NCBI RefSeq assembly: GCF_002909445.1 | Contig: NZ_PPXC01000001.1 | Coordinates: 434,001 to 498,000 of the forward strand | From: Arthrobacter glacialis | GTDB taxonomy: Bacteria > Actinomycetota > Actinomycetes > Actinomycetales > Micrococcaceae | DNA: 64,000 bases | Reading direction: 5' to 3' | Shown here: positions 33,356-42,800 of the stretch, one piece after another | How positions within the stretch are numbered: the first letter of the stretch is position 1 | Layout of the letters: each line of letters starts with the position of its first letter | The notes under the pieces: model-generated | Told to the model about the DNA's origin: nothing | Databases searched by the model: none | The model's input: the letters and a program-made list of their open reading frames with translations, nothing else | Position numbers and translations under genes: made by a program

Positions 33356-34339
33356 ATGCAAAGAAGAAAATTTCTGGCCTTGGCCTCAGTAGCTGCCCTG
33401 TCCTTGAGCGTTGCTGCTTGTGACACGGCTGCCACCCCCGCAGCTGGCGGCGCCGCAGCCACCAACGGCAAGACGTACATCGCGATTGTTTCCAAGGGCT
33501 TCCAGCACCAGTTCTGGCAGTCAGTGAAGCAGGGTGCAGAGAACGCTGCCAAGGAATTCAACGTTGAAATCTCCTTCGAAGGTCCCGACAAGGAAACCAA
33601 CGTTCAGCAGCAGATGGACCAGCTGAATAACGCCATGGCCAAGAACCCGCAGGCGCTGGCCCTGGCCGCCTTGGACTCCAAGGCAGCTGAAGGCATTCTG
33701 CAGGACGCCAAGGGCAAAAACATTCCCGTCATTGCCTTTGACTCCGGCGTGGATTCGGATATTCCGTTGGCTACCGCCTCCACCGACAACAAGGCTGCTG
33801 CCGCCGAAGCTGCAAAGCACATGGCCGAGCTGTTGGGCAAGAAGGGTGAGATCGCCATCATCGGCCACTCCCAGACAGCCACCTCAGGCACCGACCGCCG
33901 CGACGGCTTCGTTGACTACTTGAAGACCAATGCGCCGGACATCAAGATCGTTGACATCCAGTACGCCGACGGCGACCAGGCCAAGTCCACCGACGCCGCC
34001 AAGTCCATCATGACCGCCTACCCGAACCTGGCTGGCATGTACGGCACCAACGAAGGTGCCGCGATCGGCGTCGTCAACGCTGTGAAGGAAGCCGGGAAGA
34101 CCGGCAAGCTCACCATTGTTGGCTTCGACTCCGGCAAGGCCCAGATGGACGCCATCAAGGACGGCCTCATGGCAGGCGCCGTGACCCAGAACCCCGTTGG
34201 CATTGGCTACGAGACCGTCAAGGCAGCCGTTGCCGCCATCAAGGGTGAAACGGTGGAGAAGGTCATTGACACCGGCTTCTACTGGTACGACAAGACCAAC
34301 ATTGCCGATCCCAAGATCGCCGCGAACCTCTACGAGTAG
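33356..34339 (+). CDS. Sugar ABC transporter substrate-binding lipoprotein, RbsB family
   Basis: The 327-residue exported lipoprotein has signal peptide MQRRKFLALASVAALSLSV and lipobox VAAC (Cys about 22). It has a periplasmic-binding-protein type-1 fold with IVSKGFQHQFWQSVKQGAEN near the start of the mature part, DSGVDSDIP (sugar-binding Asp region, about 131), GTDRRDGF and VGFDSGKAQMDAI (about 255). GAAGGAG lies upstream of the ATG. It completes a three-gene importer (ATPase, permease, receptor). A family A palindrome follows eight bases after the stop. Confidence 0.9.
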   Translation: MQRRKFLALASVAALSLSVAACDTAATPAAGGAAATNGKTYIAIVSKGFQHQFWQSVKQGAENAAKEFNVEISFEGPDKETNVQQQMDQLNNAMAKNPQALALAALDSKAAEGILQDAKGKNIPVIAFDSGVDSDIPLATASTDNKAAAAEAAKHMAELLGKKGEIAIIGHSQTATSGTDRRDGFVDYLKTNAPDIKIVDIQYADGDQAKSTDAAKSIMTAYPNLAGMYGTNEGAAIGVVNAVKEAGKTGKLTIVGFDSGKAQMDAIKDGLMAGAVTQNPVGIGYETVKAAVAAIKGETVEKVIDTGFYWYDKTNIADPKIAANLYE

Positions 34340-34346
34340 CCTCCAG

Positions 34347-34419
34347 CAACTGACCCGCAGAAAACGGCGAAAATTCACGATTTTGACGTGATTTTCGGCG
34401 TTTTCTGCGGGTCAGTTTG
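34347..34419. repeat. Palindromic intergenic repeat, family A copy 5
   Basis: This 73-bp palindrome, with arms CAACTGACCCGCAGAAAACG and centre TCACGATTTTGACGTG, lies eight bases after the receptor-gene stop. It is the probable terminator of the importer operon, facing the convergent regulator gene. Confidence 0.9.
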
Positions 34420-34499
34420 TTTTTAACGTTCGACGCCGGTGCTTGCCTTCATGTGCCGGCTCGCCGAGGGCGTGCCAAACTTCGCCCCTACGTGCCGAG

Positions 34500-34559
34500 G
34501 GCGTGCCAAACTGGCGGGGGCGTATGAAATTTCATACGCCCCCGCCAGCTTGGCACGCC
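34500..34559. repeat. Palindromic intergenic repeat, family C copy 1
   Basis: GGCGTGCCAAACTGGCGGGG followed by GCGTATGAAATTTCATACGC and the complement forms a 60-bp palindrome with two mismatches and an ATTT-centred symmetric core. A partial direct repeat (TGCCGAGGGCGTGCCAAACT) precedes it. It ends 18 bases before the regulator stop on the other strand. A second copy is at 53821. Confidence 0.85.
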
Positions 34560-34577
34560 GTCACGCCTATTGCGGTG

Positions 34578-35249
34578 TTAGAGGGCTTGGCGGAGCCAGT
34601 GCTCCACGCCGCTGATGTGCACTGTCAGCAGGGACTTGGTCAGTTCGGCGTCGCCGCGCTCCAGGGCCTCGATGATGGCTGCGTGCTCCGAGAGTGTCCT
34701 GTCCACGGCCTTCTCCTGGGTGAGGCCGCGCCAGATGCGTGCGCGCACAGTGCTGCTGGAGAGCCCGTCCAGAACGCTGGACAAGTAGGAGTTGTTGGCC
34801 GCTGTGGCAATGAGTTCATGGAAGACGAGGTCGTGGTCAACCAAGGACTCAACACTGGTTTCATCGTTGATGTTCTCCATGGTGGCCCGCAGTGCAGCAA
34901 TTTGCTCGGGCGTGATGCGACCGGCGGCTATGGCGGCAGCGGCGGGTTCCAAGATGCGGCGGACTTCAAAGATGTCCAGGATGGATTCGTCCTGGTGCAG
35001 GTCCACGATGAAGGTCATGGCCTCGGTGAGCAGCTTGGGTTCAAGGCTTGTCACATACGTTCCGTCGCCGCGGCGCACATCGAGGACCCGGATGATCTCC
35101 AGTGCCTTGACGGCTTCACGCAAGGAGCTGCGGGAAAGTCCCAGCTTCTCGCTGAGTTCCTTTTCCGGCGGCAATCGATCCCCGGCGCAGAGCTCCCCGG
35201 AGATGATCATTTCCTTGATTCTGGTGATTGCTTCGTCAGTTACGGCCAT
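34578..35249 (-). CDS. FadR/GntR-family regulator with FCD domain, probable fucose-regulon regulator
   Basis: The 223-residue protein has a winged helix (about 1-70; PPEKELSEKLGLSRSSLREA, wing VRRGDGTYVT) and an FCD ligand domain (about 85-215) with metal/ligand positions in DHDLVFHELIATAANN, LSEHAAIIEAL and LLTVHISGVEHWL. It sits beside the fucose importer and is the only regulator gene in the fucose region, so it is the best candidate to bind the AACATCGGATGTT palindromes at 25609, 30498 and 56185. A related but imperfect site lies in its own promoter. The ligand may be a fuconate-pathway intermediate. The regulator-site link is inferred. Confidence 0.82.
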   Translation of the reverse strand: MAVTDEAITRIKEMIISGELCAGDRLPPEKELSEKLGLSRSSLREAVKALEIIRVLDVRRGDGTYVTSLEPKLLTEAMTFIVDLHQDESILDIFEVRRILEPAAAAIAAGRITPEQIAALRATMENINDETSVESLVDHDLVFHELIATAANNSYLSSVLDGLSSSTVRARIWRGLTQEKAVDRTLSEHAAIIEALERGDAELTKSLLTVHISGVEHWLRQAL

Positions 35250-35261
35250 GGAACCAGTCTA

Positions 35262-35274
35262 ATGGTCTGATGTT
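35262..35274 (-). promoter_or_regulatory. Imperfect fucose-type operator upstream of the FCD regulator
   Basis: On the minus strand AACATCAGACCAT keeps the AACATC half and GA of the fucose operator. It lies 13 bases before the regulator start codon, fitting weak autorepression. Confidence 0.45.
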
Positions 35275-35321
35275 TATTTTTGCGGGCCAACGCGCAGTTG
35301 GCGGCACGGCAAGTCCCTACA

Positions 35322-35356
35322 AAAATGCACCCCCAACAAGGTTGAGGGTGCATTTT
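35322..35356 (-). terminator. Intrinsic terminator of tRNA-Ser (GCT)
   Basis: AAAATGCACCC-C-CAAC/GTTG-A-GGGTGCATTTT forms a 15-bp stem with one mismatch and a three-base loop, six bases after the tRNA 3' end. On the minus strand the stem ends in a T-run. Confidence 0.8.
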
Positions 35357-35361
35357 CACTG

Positions 35362-35449
35362 CGGAGACGGGGAGATTTGAACTCCCGGTGGAGTTGTGCC
35401 CCACACTTCATTAGCAGTGAAGCCCATTCGGCCGCTCTGGCACGTCTCC
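35362..35449 (-). tRNA. tRNA-Ser (anticodon GCT)
   Basis: This 88-base class II tRNA has acceptor GGAGACG/CGTCTCC, anticodon stem CTTCA/TGAAG with loop CTGCTAA, a long variable arm (GGGCACAACTCC region) typical of serine tRNAs, T-loop TTCAAAT and discriminator G. It reads AGC/AGU. CCA is not encoded. Confidence 0.95.
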
Positions 35450-35565
35450 AGCACTGGCTAAGGTAGAAGCCCCTAACCAGCATCCCAAACTTTACCCATG
35501 AGAGGGCCCTCAATGCAAAACGAGGGGACGGGTGGCGCCTTTACCGACGCAATTACTGCAGATAA

Positions 35566-37686
35566 TTACAATCCGCCGGTGAGTGCCCGCCACAAAAATT
35601 CGTGCGACGCCGTGTGGAGTCGGGCTGCTTGCTCATTGTTGCCGGCCCCCGCGTGGCCGCCCTCCAATGCCTCATGGAACCACACGTCAATGCCCATGGC
35701 TTCCATCCGGGCAGCCATCTTGCGCGCCTGCACCGGTCCCACCCGGTCATCGGAGGTCGCCGTCCAAATGAACGTTGCCGGATACTGAACGTCGGACCGC
35801 AGCAGGTGGTACGGCGAGAACGTCTTGATGAACTCCCATTGCTCGGGCACGTCGGGGTCGCCGTATTCAGCCATCCAGGAGGCGCCTGCTGAGAGCTTCG
35901 TGTAGCGGCGCATGTCCAGCAGCGGGACGCCGCAAGACACGGCGCCAAAGAGCGTGGGGTGGTGCGTGAGCATGTTGCCCACCAGCAGCCCGCCGTTGCT
36001 GCCGCCCGCGCAACCCAGGTGCGCAGGTGATGCCACGCCGCGGGCCGACAGGTCACGGGCCACAGCGGCAAAGTCGTCGTAGGCGCGGTGACGGTTTTCC
36101 TGCAGTGCGGCCGTGTGCCAGCTGGGCCCGTACTCACCGCCGCCACGGATGTTCGCCACCACGTACACGCCGCCGCGATCCAGCCACGTCCGGCCCACGG
36201 TGCCGCTGTAGGCGGGGGTGCGGGACACCTCAAAGCCGCCGTACCCGCTCAGCAAGGTGGGGTTCGCGCCGTCGAGCCGCAGATCCTTGGGCCCCACCTG
36301 AAAGTACGGTACGCGGGTGCCGTCGGCCGAGACCGCAAAGTGTTGTTCCACGCTGTATTTTTCGGCCGTGAAGAACGACGGCGCCTCCCGCACTAGCGTC
36401 GCCGGCGCCACCGGGGTGCCGGTGGCGTGGGTGCCAAGACCTGCGGGCAGGGTTCCGCGGTACACGGTGGAGGGGGTGAGGAAGCCCGTGGCAATGAGCC
36501 AGTAGTCGTTGCCGGCCGTGGCGTCCTCGGAATCCACGGCGTAAGCATCCACGGAATGCAGAGGTGGGCAGGCGTCAAGTTCCTGGACAGCCCAATCCGC
36601 GGCAGGGTTCAGCACCAGGATCTTGGAGGACACATCCGCCAGCAAGTTCAGCAGGAGGTAGTCCTGGGTCCAGCTCCATGACTGCAGCGACTGGGCCGAC
36701 GTGGGGGCAAAGACGGTGCGCAAGTCCCGGCTGCCAGCCAGGAAAGCAGCCAACTCAATGGCCAGCAGGGTCCCGGCGGCATGGACAGCGCCGTCAAGAG
36801 CCCAATCGTTGCGCGGGCGCAACAGGAGCCACTGGTGGTGCAGTGAAACGTTCATGCTGTCCGGGACGTCGATGTGCACCCAGTCGTCACCCACGCGCAG
36901 GTAGCTGCGCGAGTTGAAGAAATCCAGCACATCGTAGGCAACGTCCCGTTCAAATCCGGGTGTGCTGCTGTGGGAAACGCCGCCGCTGAGGTGGTCCACG
37001 GGAACCGCGAACAGCGGCTCCTTGACGGTCAAATCCGCCAGGGACTCGCCGCGGCGCAGTACACGTGTGGCGGCCGGGTAGGAGGAGGTGGTCATGGACC
37101 CCTCGCCGGTGTCAGTTCCCACGTACAGGGTGTCGGCATCACGCCAGCTCAGGCGGGTCTTCGCGGCGGGAAGGTTAAAGCCGCCCTCCACAAAACTGCG
37201 GGTGGGCAGGTCAAACTCCCTGTACGCCACCGCGTCGCCGCCGTCGGGGGACAGTGCCACCATGGCGCGCCGGTACTCCTGTCCGGGTGCCGGGCGCAGC
37301 AGCGAGGCCCCCGCCCACAGCCATTGGGCATCCTCCGCCTCGCACAGGGCGTCAACGTCCAGCAGGATCTGCCAGTCAGGGGATTCGCCCAGGTAGCTCT
37401 CCCAGCTGGTGCGCCGCCAGAGCCCGCGCGGGTTGGTCTCATCGCGCCAGAAGTTGTAATACCAGTCGCCGCGTTTGGACACCATGGGGATCCTGTCCTT
37501 GGAGTCCAACACCTCCAACACGGATGCTTCAAGAGCCGCATAGCCCGGAGTCAGCAGTGCGGAGTCGGTGCGTGCATTGCGCTCGCGGACCCAGGCCATG
37601 GCGGCTTCGCCGTGAATGTCCTCCAACCAGAGGTTCTCATCGGCGGGCTCGGGGGCAATGTTCAAAGGTGTTGGTGCTTGCGTCAT
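35566..37686 (-). CDS. S9-family prolyl oligopeptidase-like peptidase
   Basis: The 706-residue cytosolic serine peptidase has an N-terminal beta-propeller gate region (about 80-410) and a C-terminal alpha/beta hydrolase (about 450-706). The nucleophile lies in GGSNGGLLVG (about residue 562), Asp in ATSDDRVGPVQA (about 646) and His in EGGHAGAGNN (about 677). The N-terminus DENLWLEDIHGEAAMAWVRE is typical of the family. It cleaves small peptides, often after proline. It stands alone between tRNA-Ser and a divergent FAD-protein gene, with no operon partner. Confidence 0.9.
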   Translation of the reverse strand: MTQAPTPLNIAPEPADENLWLEDIHGEAAMAWVRERNARTDSALLTPGYAALEASVLEVLDSKDRIPMVSKRGDWYYNFWRDETNPRGLWRRTSWESYLGESPDWQILLDVDALCEAEDAQWLWAGASLLRPAPGQEYRRAMVALSPDGGDAVAYREFDLPTRSFVEGGFNLPAAKTRLSWRDADTLYVGTDTGEGSMTTSSYPAATRVLRRGESLADLTVKEPLFAVPVDHLSGGVSHSSTPGFERDVAYDVLDFFNSRSYLRVGDDWVHIDVPDSMNVSLHHQWLLLRPRNDWALDGAVHAAGTLLAIELAAFLAGSRDLRTVFAPTSAQSLQSWSWTQDYLLLNLLADVSSKILVLNPAADWAVQELDACPPLHSVDAYAVDSEDATAGNDYWLIATGFLTPSTVYRGTLPAGLGTHATGTPVAPATLVREAPSFFTAEKYSVEQHFAVSADGTRVPYFQVGPKDLRLDGANPTLLSGYGGFEVSRTPAYSGTVGRTWLDRGGVYVVANIRGGGEYGPSWHTAALQENRHRAYDDFAAVARDLSARGVASPAHLGCAGGSNGGLLVGNMLTHHPTLFGAVSCGVPLLDMRRYTKLSAGASWMAEYGDPDVPEQWEFIKTFSPYHLLRSDVQYPATFIWTATSDDRVGPVQARKMAARMEAMGIDVWFHEALEGGHAGAGNNEQAARLHTASHEFLWRALTGGL

Positions 37687-37766
37687 AACCCCATCCTAGG
37701 CACCCACGCGGGCGCCCGTTCACGGTTCCGCCAGCGGCGTTGGGACGCATCAGTTAAGCTCAAGGG

Positions 37767-39710
37767 GTGAAATCTTTGGGTGCGCAGACTGTGGTTATTG
37801 TGGGGGCGGGGCCCCGCGGGACTTCCGTCATGGAACGCCTGCTGGCCCAGTACGTGAACAAGCGGTCAGCGCACGAGTTGCACATCCACCTGGTGGATCC
37901 CTTTCCGCCGGGTGCCGGGCATGTGTGGCGCACCGGGCAATCACGGCTGTACCTGATGAACACCCAGAGCTTTTTCCCCACCTTGATCCCGGACCAGGGT
38001 GTGTCTGCCCTGCCGTTGGCCGGTTCCAGTTTCAACGAGTGGCGTGCTGCCCAGAGGGAACAGCCCGCGGACATGCTCACTGCCGAAGACAAGGCCGAAC
38101 TTGCCGCGCTCGCAGCCACCGGATTCCCCAGCCGGGCCCTCTACGGCCGCTACCTGAGCTGGTCCTTTGAGCGGCTCGTGGCCCAGCTGCCCCATAACGT
38201 CACACTCACAGTCCACGCCACTGAGGCGAAGCGGGTGGCGAGGGACCACGAAAACGGTGGGTTCGACGTCGCACTTCTGGACGGGGAGAAACTGCACGCC
38301 CATCAGGTGGTGCTGGCTGTGGGCCATGTGGAATCGAAACTGAACCCCGCCCAGCGTGCCCTGCGTGACGACGCCCGCGCCAACGGACTGACGTACCTGC
38401 CGCCAGCCGTGCCCAATGACGTGAATTGGGCGCAGCTTCCCGCGGGTGCCACTGTCCTGGTGCGCGGCATGGGGCTGAACTTCTTTGACGTTCTGGGCCA
38501 GCTCACCGAGGGGCGCGGCGGCACTTTTGAACCCACGGGACAGCCAGCCGGCGAGGCGCTGAGATACGTGGCCTCGGGGCAGGAACCCGTCATTGTGGGG
38601 GCCTCCCGGCGCGGCACCCCGTACCGGGCCAAGGCGGAGCTTCAGAGCTACTATCCGCACAGTGTCACCTTGCGTTTTCTGGGTGAGGACGCGGTTGCCG
38701 CCATCAAAGCCATGGGCGCCACGGCCGGGTTTGACCACGATATTTGGCCGCTGCTGCACCGCGACACCCTCTGGGCGTACTACACCACGCTGGCGCGGAC
38801 CCGTCCTGAGACTGTCTCGGCGCAGTTGCTGCCGGAGCTGGATGCACTGCTGCATGCCGGGCTCGACGGCGGCGACCCTGGGTGGGCTCTGCGGCTCAAG
38901 GACCTGCTGGTGCAGCACGTCCACGTTGACCACATCCTTGATTTGCGGGGCCTTGCCCGGCCGTTGACCAAGCACCCGCTGCGCCCCGGCACAAACCACA
39001 GATTCTCCTCCCATGCACAGATGGACGCGGCCGTGCTGGCATACCTGAGCGCCGATGCTGCCGGTTCGGCCCGCGGCGAGGATGACCCCGTCAAGATGGC
39101 CATTGGTGCGCTCAATGCCGGGCGGGCCATCATCAAGTCGCTCGTGGCGGACAAGGGAATCACTCAGGTTTCCTGGCTCGGGGAGCTGCGCGGCTGGTTC
39201 GAGGGCTTCGTGGAGGGGCTGGCCAGCGGGCCTCCTGCAGTGCGCATGGAGCAGCTGGCGGCACTGGTGCGGGCCGGTGTGGTCCATTTTGCCGGCCCCG
39301 ACCCGGTCTTTAGAATCGAGCACGGGCTGTTTAGCGTCAATTCGCCCTGGGTCGCCGACCATCCGTGGGAAGCCAGCTATTTGGTGGAGGCGCTGGCCCC
39401 GGCGAACCAAATCGTGAACAGCGACTCACTGTTGCTGACAAACTTGCTCGCCGACGGTTTGGCACGTCCCCGCGTCATGCTCCCGTCCGACGGCGAACCC
39501 GTTGTGACCAGCGGCCTGGACGTCTCGGCGCCGCCGTACAGGCCCCTGGACGGCACGGGCGTCCCCGTTGACGGATTGTATGTCCTGGGACTGCAGTTGT
39601 CCTCGGTGCAATGGGGCACTGCCATCGCCGCCGAGGCTTCGGCGAAGTACCGCAGCGGCTACCGCACCGTCCTGGACGCCGACGCGATCGCCGCAGACAT
39701 TCTGGCCTGA
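37767..39710 (+). CDS. FAD/NAD(P)-binding protein (NAD_binding_9 type)
   Basis: The 647-residue protein has an N-terminal Rossmann loop VVIVGAGPRGTSVMERLL (about 9-26), followed by DPFPPGAGHVWRTGQSRLY and LMNTQSFFPTL, as in the FAD-NAD(P)-binding family. A second dinucleotide region with VLRGMGLNFFDVL-like sequence follows near residue 232. Members include oxidoreductases of unknown substrate and amino-acid hydroxylase-like flavoproteins. GTG at 37767 sits right after AAGGG, which is too close; a TTG at 37776 with eight-base spacing may be the true start. It converges on the nuclease gene through a strong palindrome. Confidence 0.7.
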   Translation: MKSLGAQTVVIVGAGPRGTSVMERLLAQYVNKRSAHELHIHLVDPFPPGAGHVWRTGQSRLYLMNTQSFFPTLIPDQGVSALPLAGSSFNEWRAAQREQPADMLTAEDKAELAALAATGFPSRALYGRYLSWSFERLVAQLPHNVTLTVHATEAKRVARDHENGGFDVALLDGEKLHAHQVVLAVGHVESKLNPAQRALRDDARANGLTYLPPAVPNDVNWAQLPAGATVLVRGMGLNFFDVLGQLTEGRGGTFEPTGQPAGEALRYVASGQEPVIVGASRRGTPYRAKAELQSYYPHSVTLRFLGEDAVAAIKAMGATAGFDHDIWPLLHRDTLWAYYTTLARTRPETVSAQLLPELDALLHAGLDGGDPGWALRLKDLLVQHVHVDHILDLRGLARPLTKHPLRPGTNHRFSSHAQMDAAVLAYLSADAAGSARGEDDPVKMAIGALNAGRAIIKSLVADKGITQVSWLGELRGWFEGFVEGLASGPPAVRMEQLAALVRAGVVHFAGPDPVFRIEHGLFSVNSPWVADHPWEASYLVEALAPANQIVNSDSLLLTNLLADGLARPRVMLPSDGEPVVTSGLDVSAPPYRPLDGTGVPVDGLYVLGLQLSSVQWGTAIAAEASAKYRSGYRTVLDADAIAADILA

Positions 39711-39728
39711 TCGATCTTCCCTGACACG

Positions 39729-39792
39729 ACCGCGCCCGTCCCCGCTTTTCGCGCCCGTAGGAACGGGTGCGAAAAGCGGGGACGGGCGCGGT
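39729..39792. terminator. 64-bp palindrome between two converging genes
   Basis: ACCGCGCCCGTCCCCGCTTT continuing to TCGCGCCCGT, then AGGA, then the complement with a single mismatch. It starts 18 bases after one stop and ends 42 bases before the other, so it can terminate both transcripts. It belongs to neither family A nor family C. Confidence 0.8.
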
Positions 39793-39834
39793 GATGCATC
39801 GGATGGGCCCACGCTGGCAGGGTGCCAGTGGGGA

Positions 39835-42800
39835 TCAGTGCTTGGCGGCCGCCTTGCGCCGTGACGCCAGGGCAACTCCGGCACCAGCACCGAGCAGGAC
39901 CAGTGCGCCCAAGCCCAGCGGAAGTGCTGCGGTTCCCGTGGCAGCAAGGTCGCCCGAGCCCGAGCCGTTGCCCGCACCCGCACCGGCCGTCGCAGAAGGT
40001 GACGTTCCCGGCGTCGTGCTGGTGGAGGGCGCCGGAACGCCCGTATCCGCAGTAACCGGGATGGTGATCGGCAGGCGGGCGTAGCTTCCACCATCAGTGG
40101 TGATGACAAAGCGGCCGGCGTTGAGCTTTTCCGGGACCGTAAAGCTCAGTGTTGCCACACCCCCGGTGACCGGTGAGGTGCCCAGCTCGGACGGCAGGAC
40201 CGCGCCGGCCAGGATGGCGAAACCGGTTCCGCCGCCACTGCCCGAAGGCTCGTAGCGGAGTGTGACCTGGGTGGACTTGGTGACTCCCAGCGAGGTCAGG
40301 TCCAGCTTGTTCAGGCCGAGGCTGACTTTTTGGCCTTCCGTGACAGTGGCCGGTGCGTTGACAACGTCCACGCCGCGGCGGGAGAAGTCTGGCGTAATCG
40401 GCGTTGTGGCCGACTTTTCACCCAGGTACTTGATCCAGGCGTCCCGGTCAATCAAACCGGAATCCTTGGTGTTGCTGCCTTCCGTGAAGACGCGGAAGTT
40501 GTCGCCGCCTGTTGCCAGGAAGCTGAACGTACCCACGCGGTAGGACCGTGCGGGATCCAGCGGTGCACCGTTGATGACCACGGAGGTGATGTGGTCGCCC
40601 AGCTTGCGGGTGGAATCGTAGGTGTAGTCCACATTGGAGGACAGGCCAAGGTTCAGGAACGGGCGGCTGGGGATGCTGCCATCCGCGTTGGTCTGCCACT
40701 GCTGCTCCAGCATGGTCTTCACCTGGGCTCCGGTCAGGGAGGTGGTCCACAGGTTGTTCACGAACGGCAACACGGCGTTGGCGTTCGCATAGCTGACCAC
40801 GCCGTCCTCGAAGCCCGCATTCTTGTACAGCAGGTCCGCACGGAGTCCGCCGGGATTGACGACGCCGATCTCGGCTCCGCCGGTCTGCTCACCCTTGAGG
40901 GCGTCCAGGAGCGAGTTGCCCACCAGGTTGCCCAAAGCGGACTCACTGGCGCGGTCATCACGTGTGTACTTGCCCGTTGCGGCGTCGAAGGTCTGTGCCG
41001 TGGTGATGTCGGCGGAGATCTTGCCGACAGGAACACTGCCGGCAACCTTGGCATCGGCCAGAGCCTTGTCCGTGATGGTCTTGACTGCTTCAACACGGGG
41101 GAATTCGGCTACCAGTGCGGCGTCGTCGGCCTTGGTGCGGGGTTCGTTCTTCTGGGTGTAGGAGACAACATTGTTGTCCGCGTCGACCGTCAAGACGATT
41201 TGGCCGATGAACTCGCCGTAGCTTCCGGTCTGGAGCACGGGGCGAGTCTTCAATGCCGCATCAGCAGCAGCGCCCGGGATCGCAGCGTCCCACGCGTACT
41301 GCTTGTGCGTGTGGCCCGTGAAGATGGCGTTGACCGATGCGCTGGTCTTGGTCACAATCTCCTTGAACATGCCCTCGGTGGCGATTTCTTCCGCCAAGGT
41401 TGCCTTCTCGGGCGTTCCGGCACCGGCACCGTCGTGGTATTCGGCCACGATGACATCGGCGAGCTTGCCGTCGGTGATCTTCTTGGCCACGCGGTTCACG
41501 GCTTCAACAGGGTCACCGAAGTCCAGCATGGAGATGCCGGACGGGGTGACCAAGGTGGGGGTTTCCTGCGTGATGGCGCCGATGATGGCAACCTTCACCC
41601 CATTGACGCTCACGATCTTGTATTCATCGAGCGCAGGCGTGGTGGTGCCCTTCGCGTACACGTTGGCGCCGAGGTAGTCCCAGTCGGCCGCAGCGGTGAC
41701 GCGCCCGTCCAGGTCTGCATAGCCCTTGTCGAACTCGTGATTTCCGACGGCGGATGCCTGCAGCTTCAGTGCGTTGAGGACGTCAATGGTGGGCTTGTCG
41801 TTCTGGGAAGCCGAGGCGAACAAGCTGGCACCAATGTTGTCGCCGGCGGAAAGGAAAGCCGTGTTGGCGTCACCGGCGGCTGCGCGGAGCTGCTCAACCG
41901 TGCCGGCAAACTTCACTGTGTTGGCGTCGATGCGGCCGTGGAAGTCATTGATGTTCAGGAGGTTGATGTCCTTGGTTGCCGCCGGAACGTCACCCAGGTT
42001 CAGGCCCACCACCACGGGGTCATGGTCGGAGGCAGAGTATTGGCCAGCCGTGTAGAAATCGGTGGCGTTGTACTTGTAGCGGCTGTAGCCCATGGCAATT
42101 GATTCGGCGGAGTTGATGTTCCAGATGTCCGCGCCGGTGATCAGCGCTTCTGCGGCAGGCGAGGCAAGGACATGGTCCAGCGAGCCGACCACGCCACCGA
42201 AGCTGTAGGAGTGTTTTCCGGTCTTGGGATCCTGGTCCACGTAGCCAGCAGCCGTCATGACATTGATGGGGTCTTCAAAACTGTAAGCGTTGAAGTCACC
42301 CATCAGCAGCACCTTGTCGGTGTTCTGGTCCTGCTGCAGCTTGGTGGAGAAGGCAACAAGTGCCTGGGCCTGGGCTGTGCGGGCAAGGTTTGAATTGCCC
42401 TGGCCCTGATCGGTGTCATTGCCAATGGCTGAGCCCTTGGACTTGAAGTGGTTGACGATCAGCAGCACCTTGGCTGAATCCTCGGCACCCACGGGCTTGA
42501 AAGACTGGGCCAGCGGCTGCCGGGCAATGCCTGTGAACGCCTTGTCGTCCAGAATGACGGAATCGCCTACGGGCTCGGCAACGTTCTTCTTGAAGATGTA
42601 TGCCGTGCGGATGACGTCTTCAATCGCTTCGGCGGGTCGCGTTGCGGGGGAGCGGACGTAGTCCCAGACCCCCGGCGTTGCAGCATTGAGAGCGCCAACC
42701 AGGGTAGCTAGGGCGCTGTCGCGGTCTTTGCCGAACTTGGCTGAGTTCTCTACTTCTTCCAGCGAGAGCACGTCAGCGCCGGAAGCGTTGATGCCGGCCA

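Noticed and set aside
5352-34419. Family A palindromes as CRISPR repeats
   Set aside because: The copies are scattered singly over 29 kb, without spacers or cas genes.
39793-39804. ATCGGATGG near 39797 as a further fucose/sialate operator
   Set aside because: The last base differs, symmetry is absent and it lies between two converging genes without a promoter to control.
40330-42102. Open frame of 590 codons on the plus strand within the nuclease/5'-nucleotidase gene
   Set aside because: It is antisense to conserved domains of a well-supported gene. Long opposite frames are expected from the GC-rich third-position bias.
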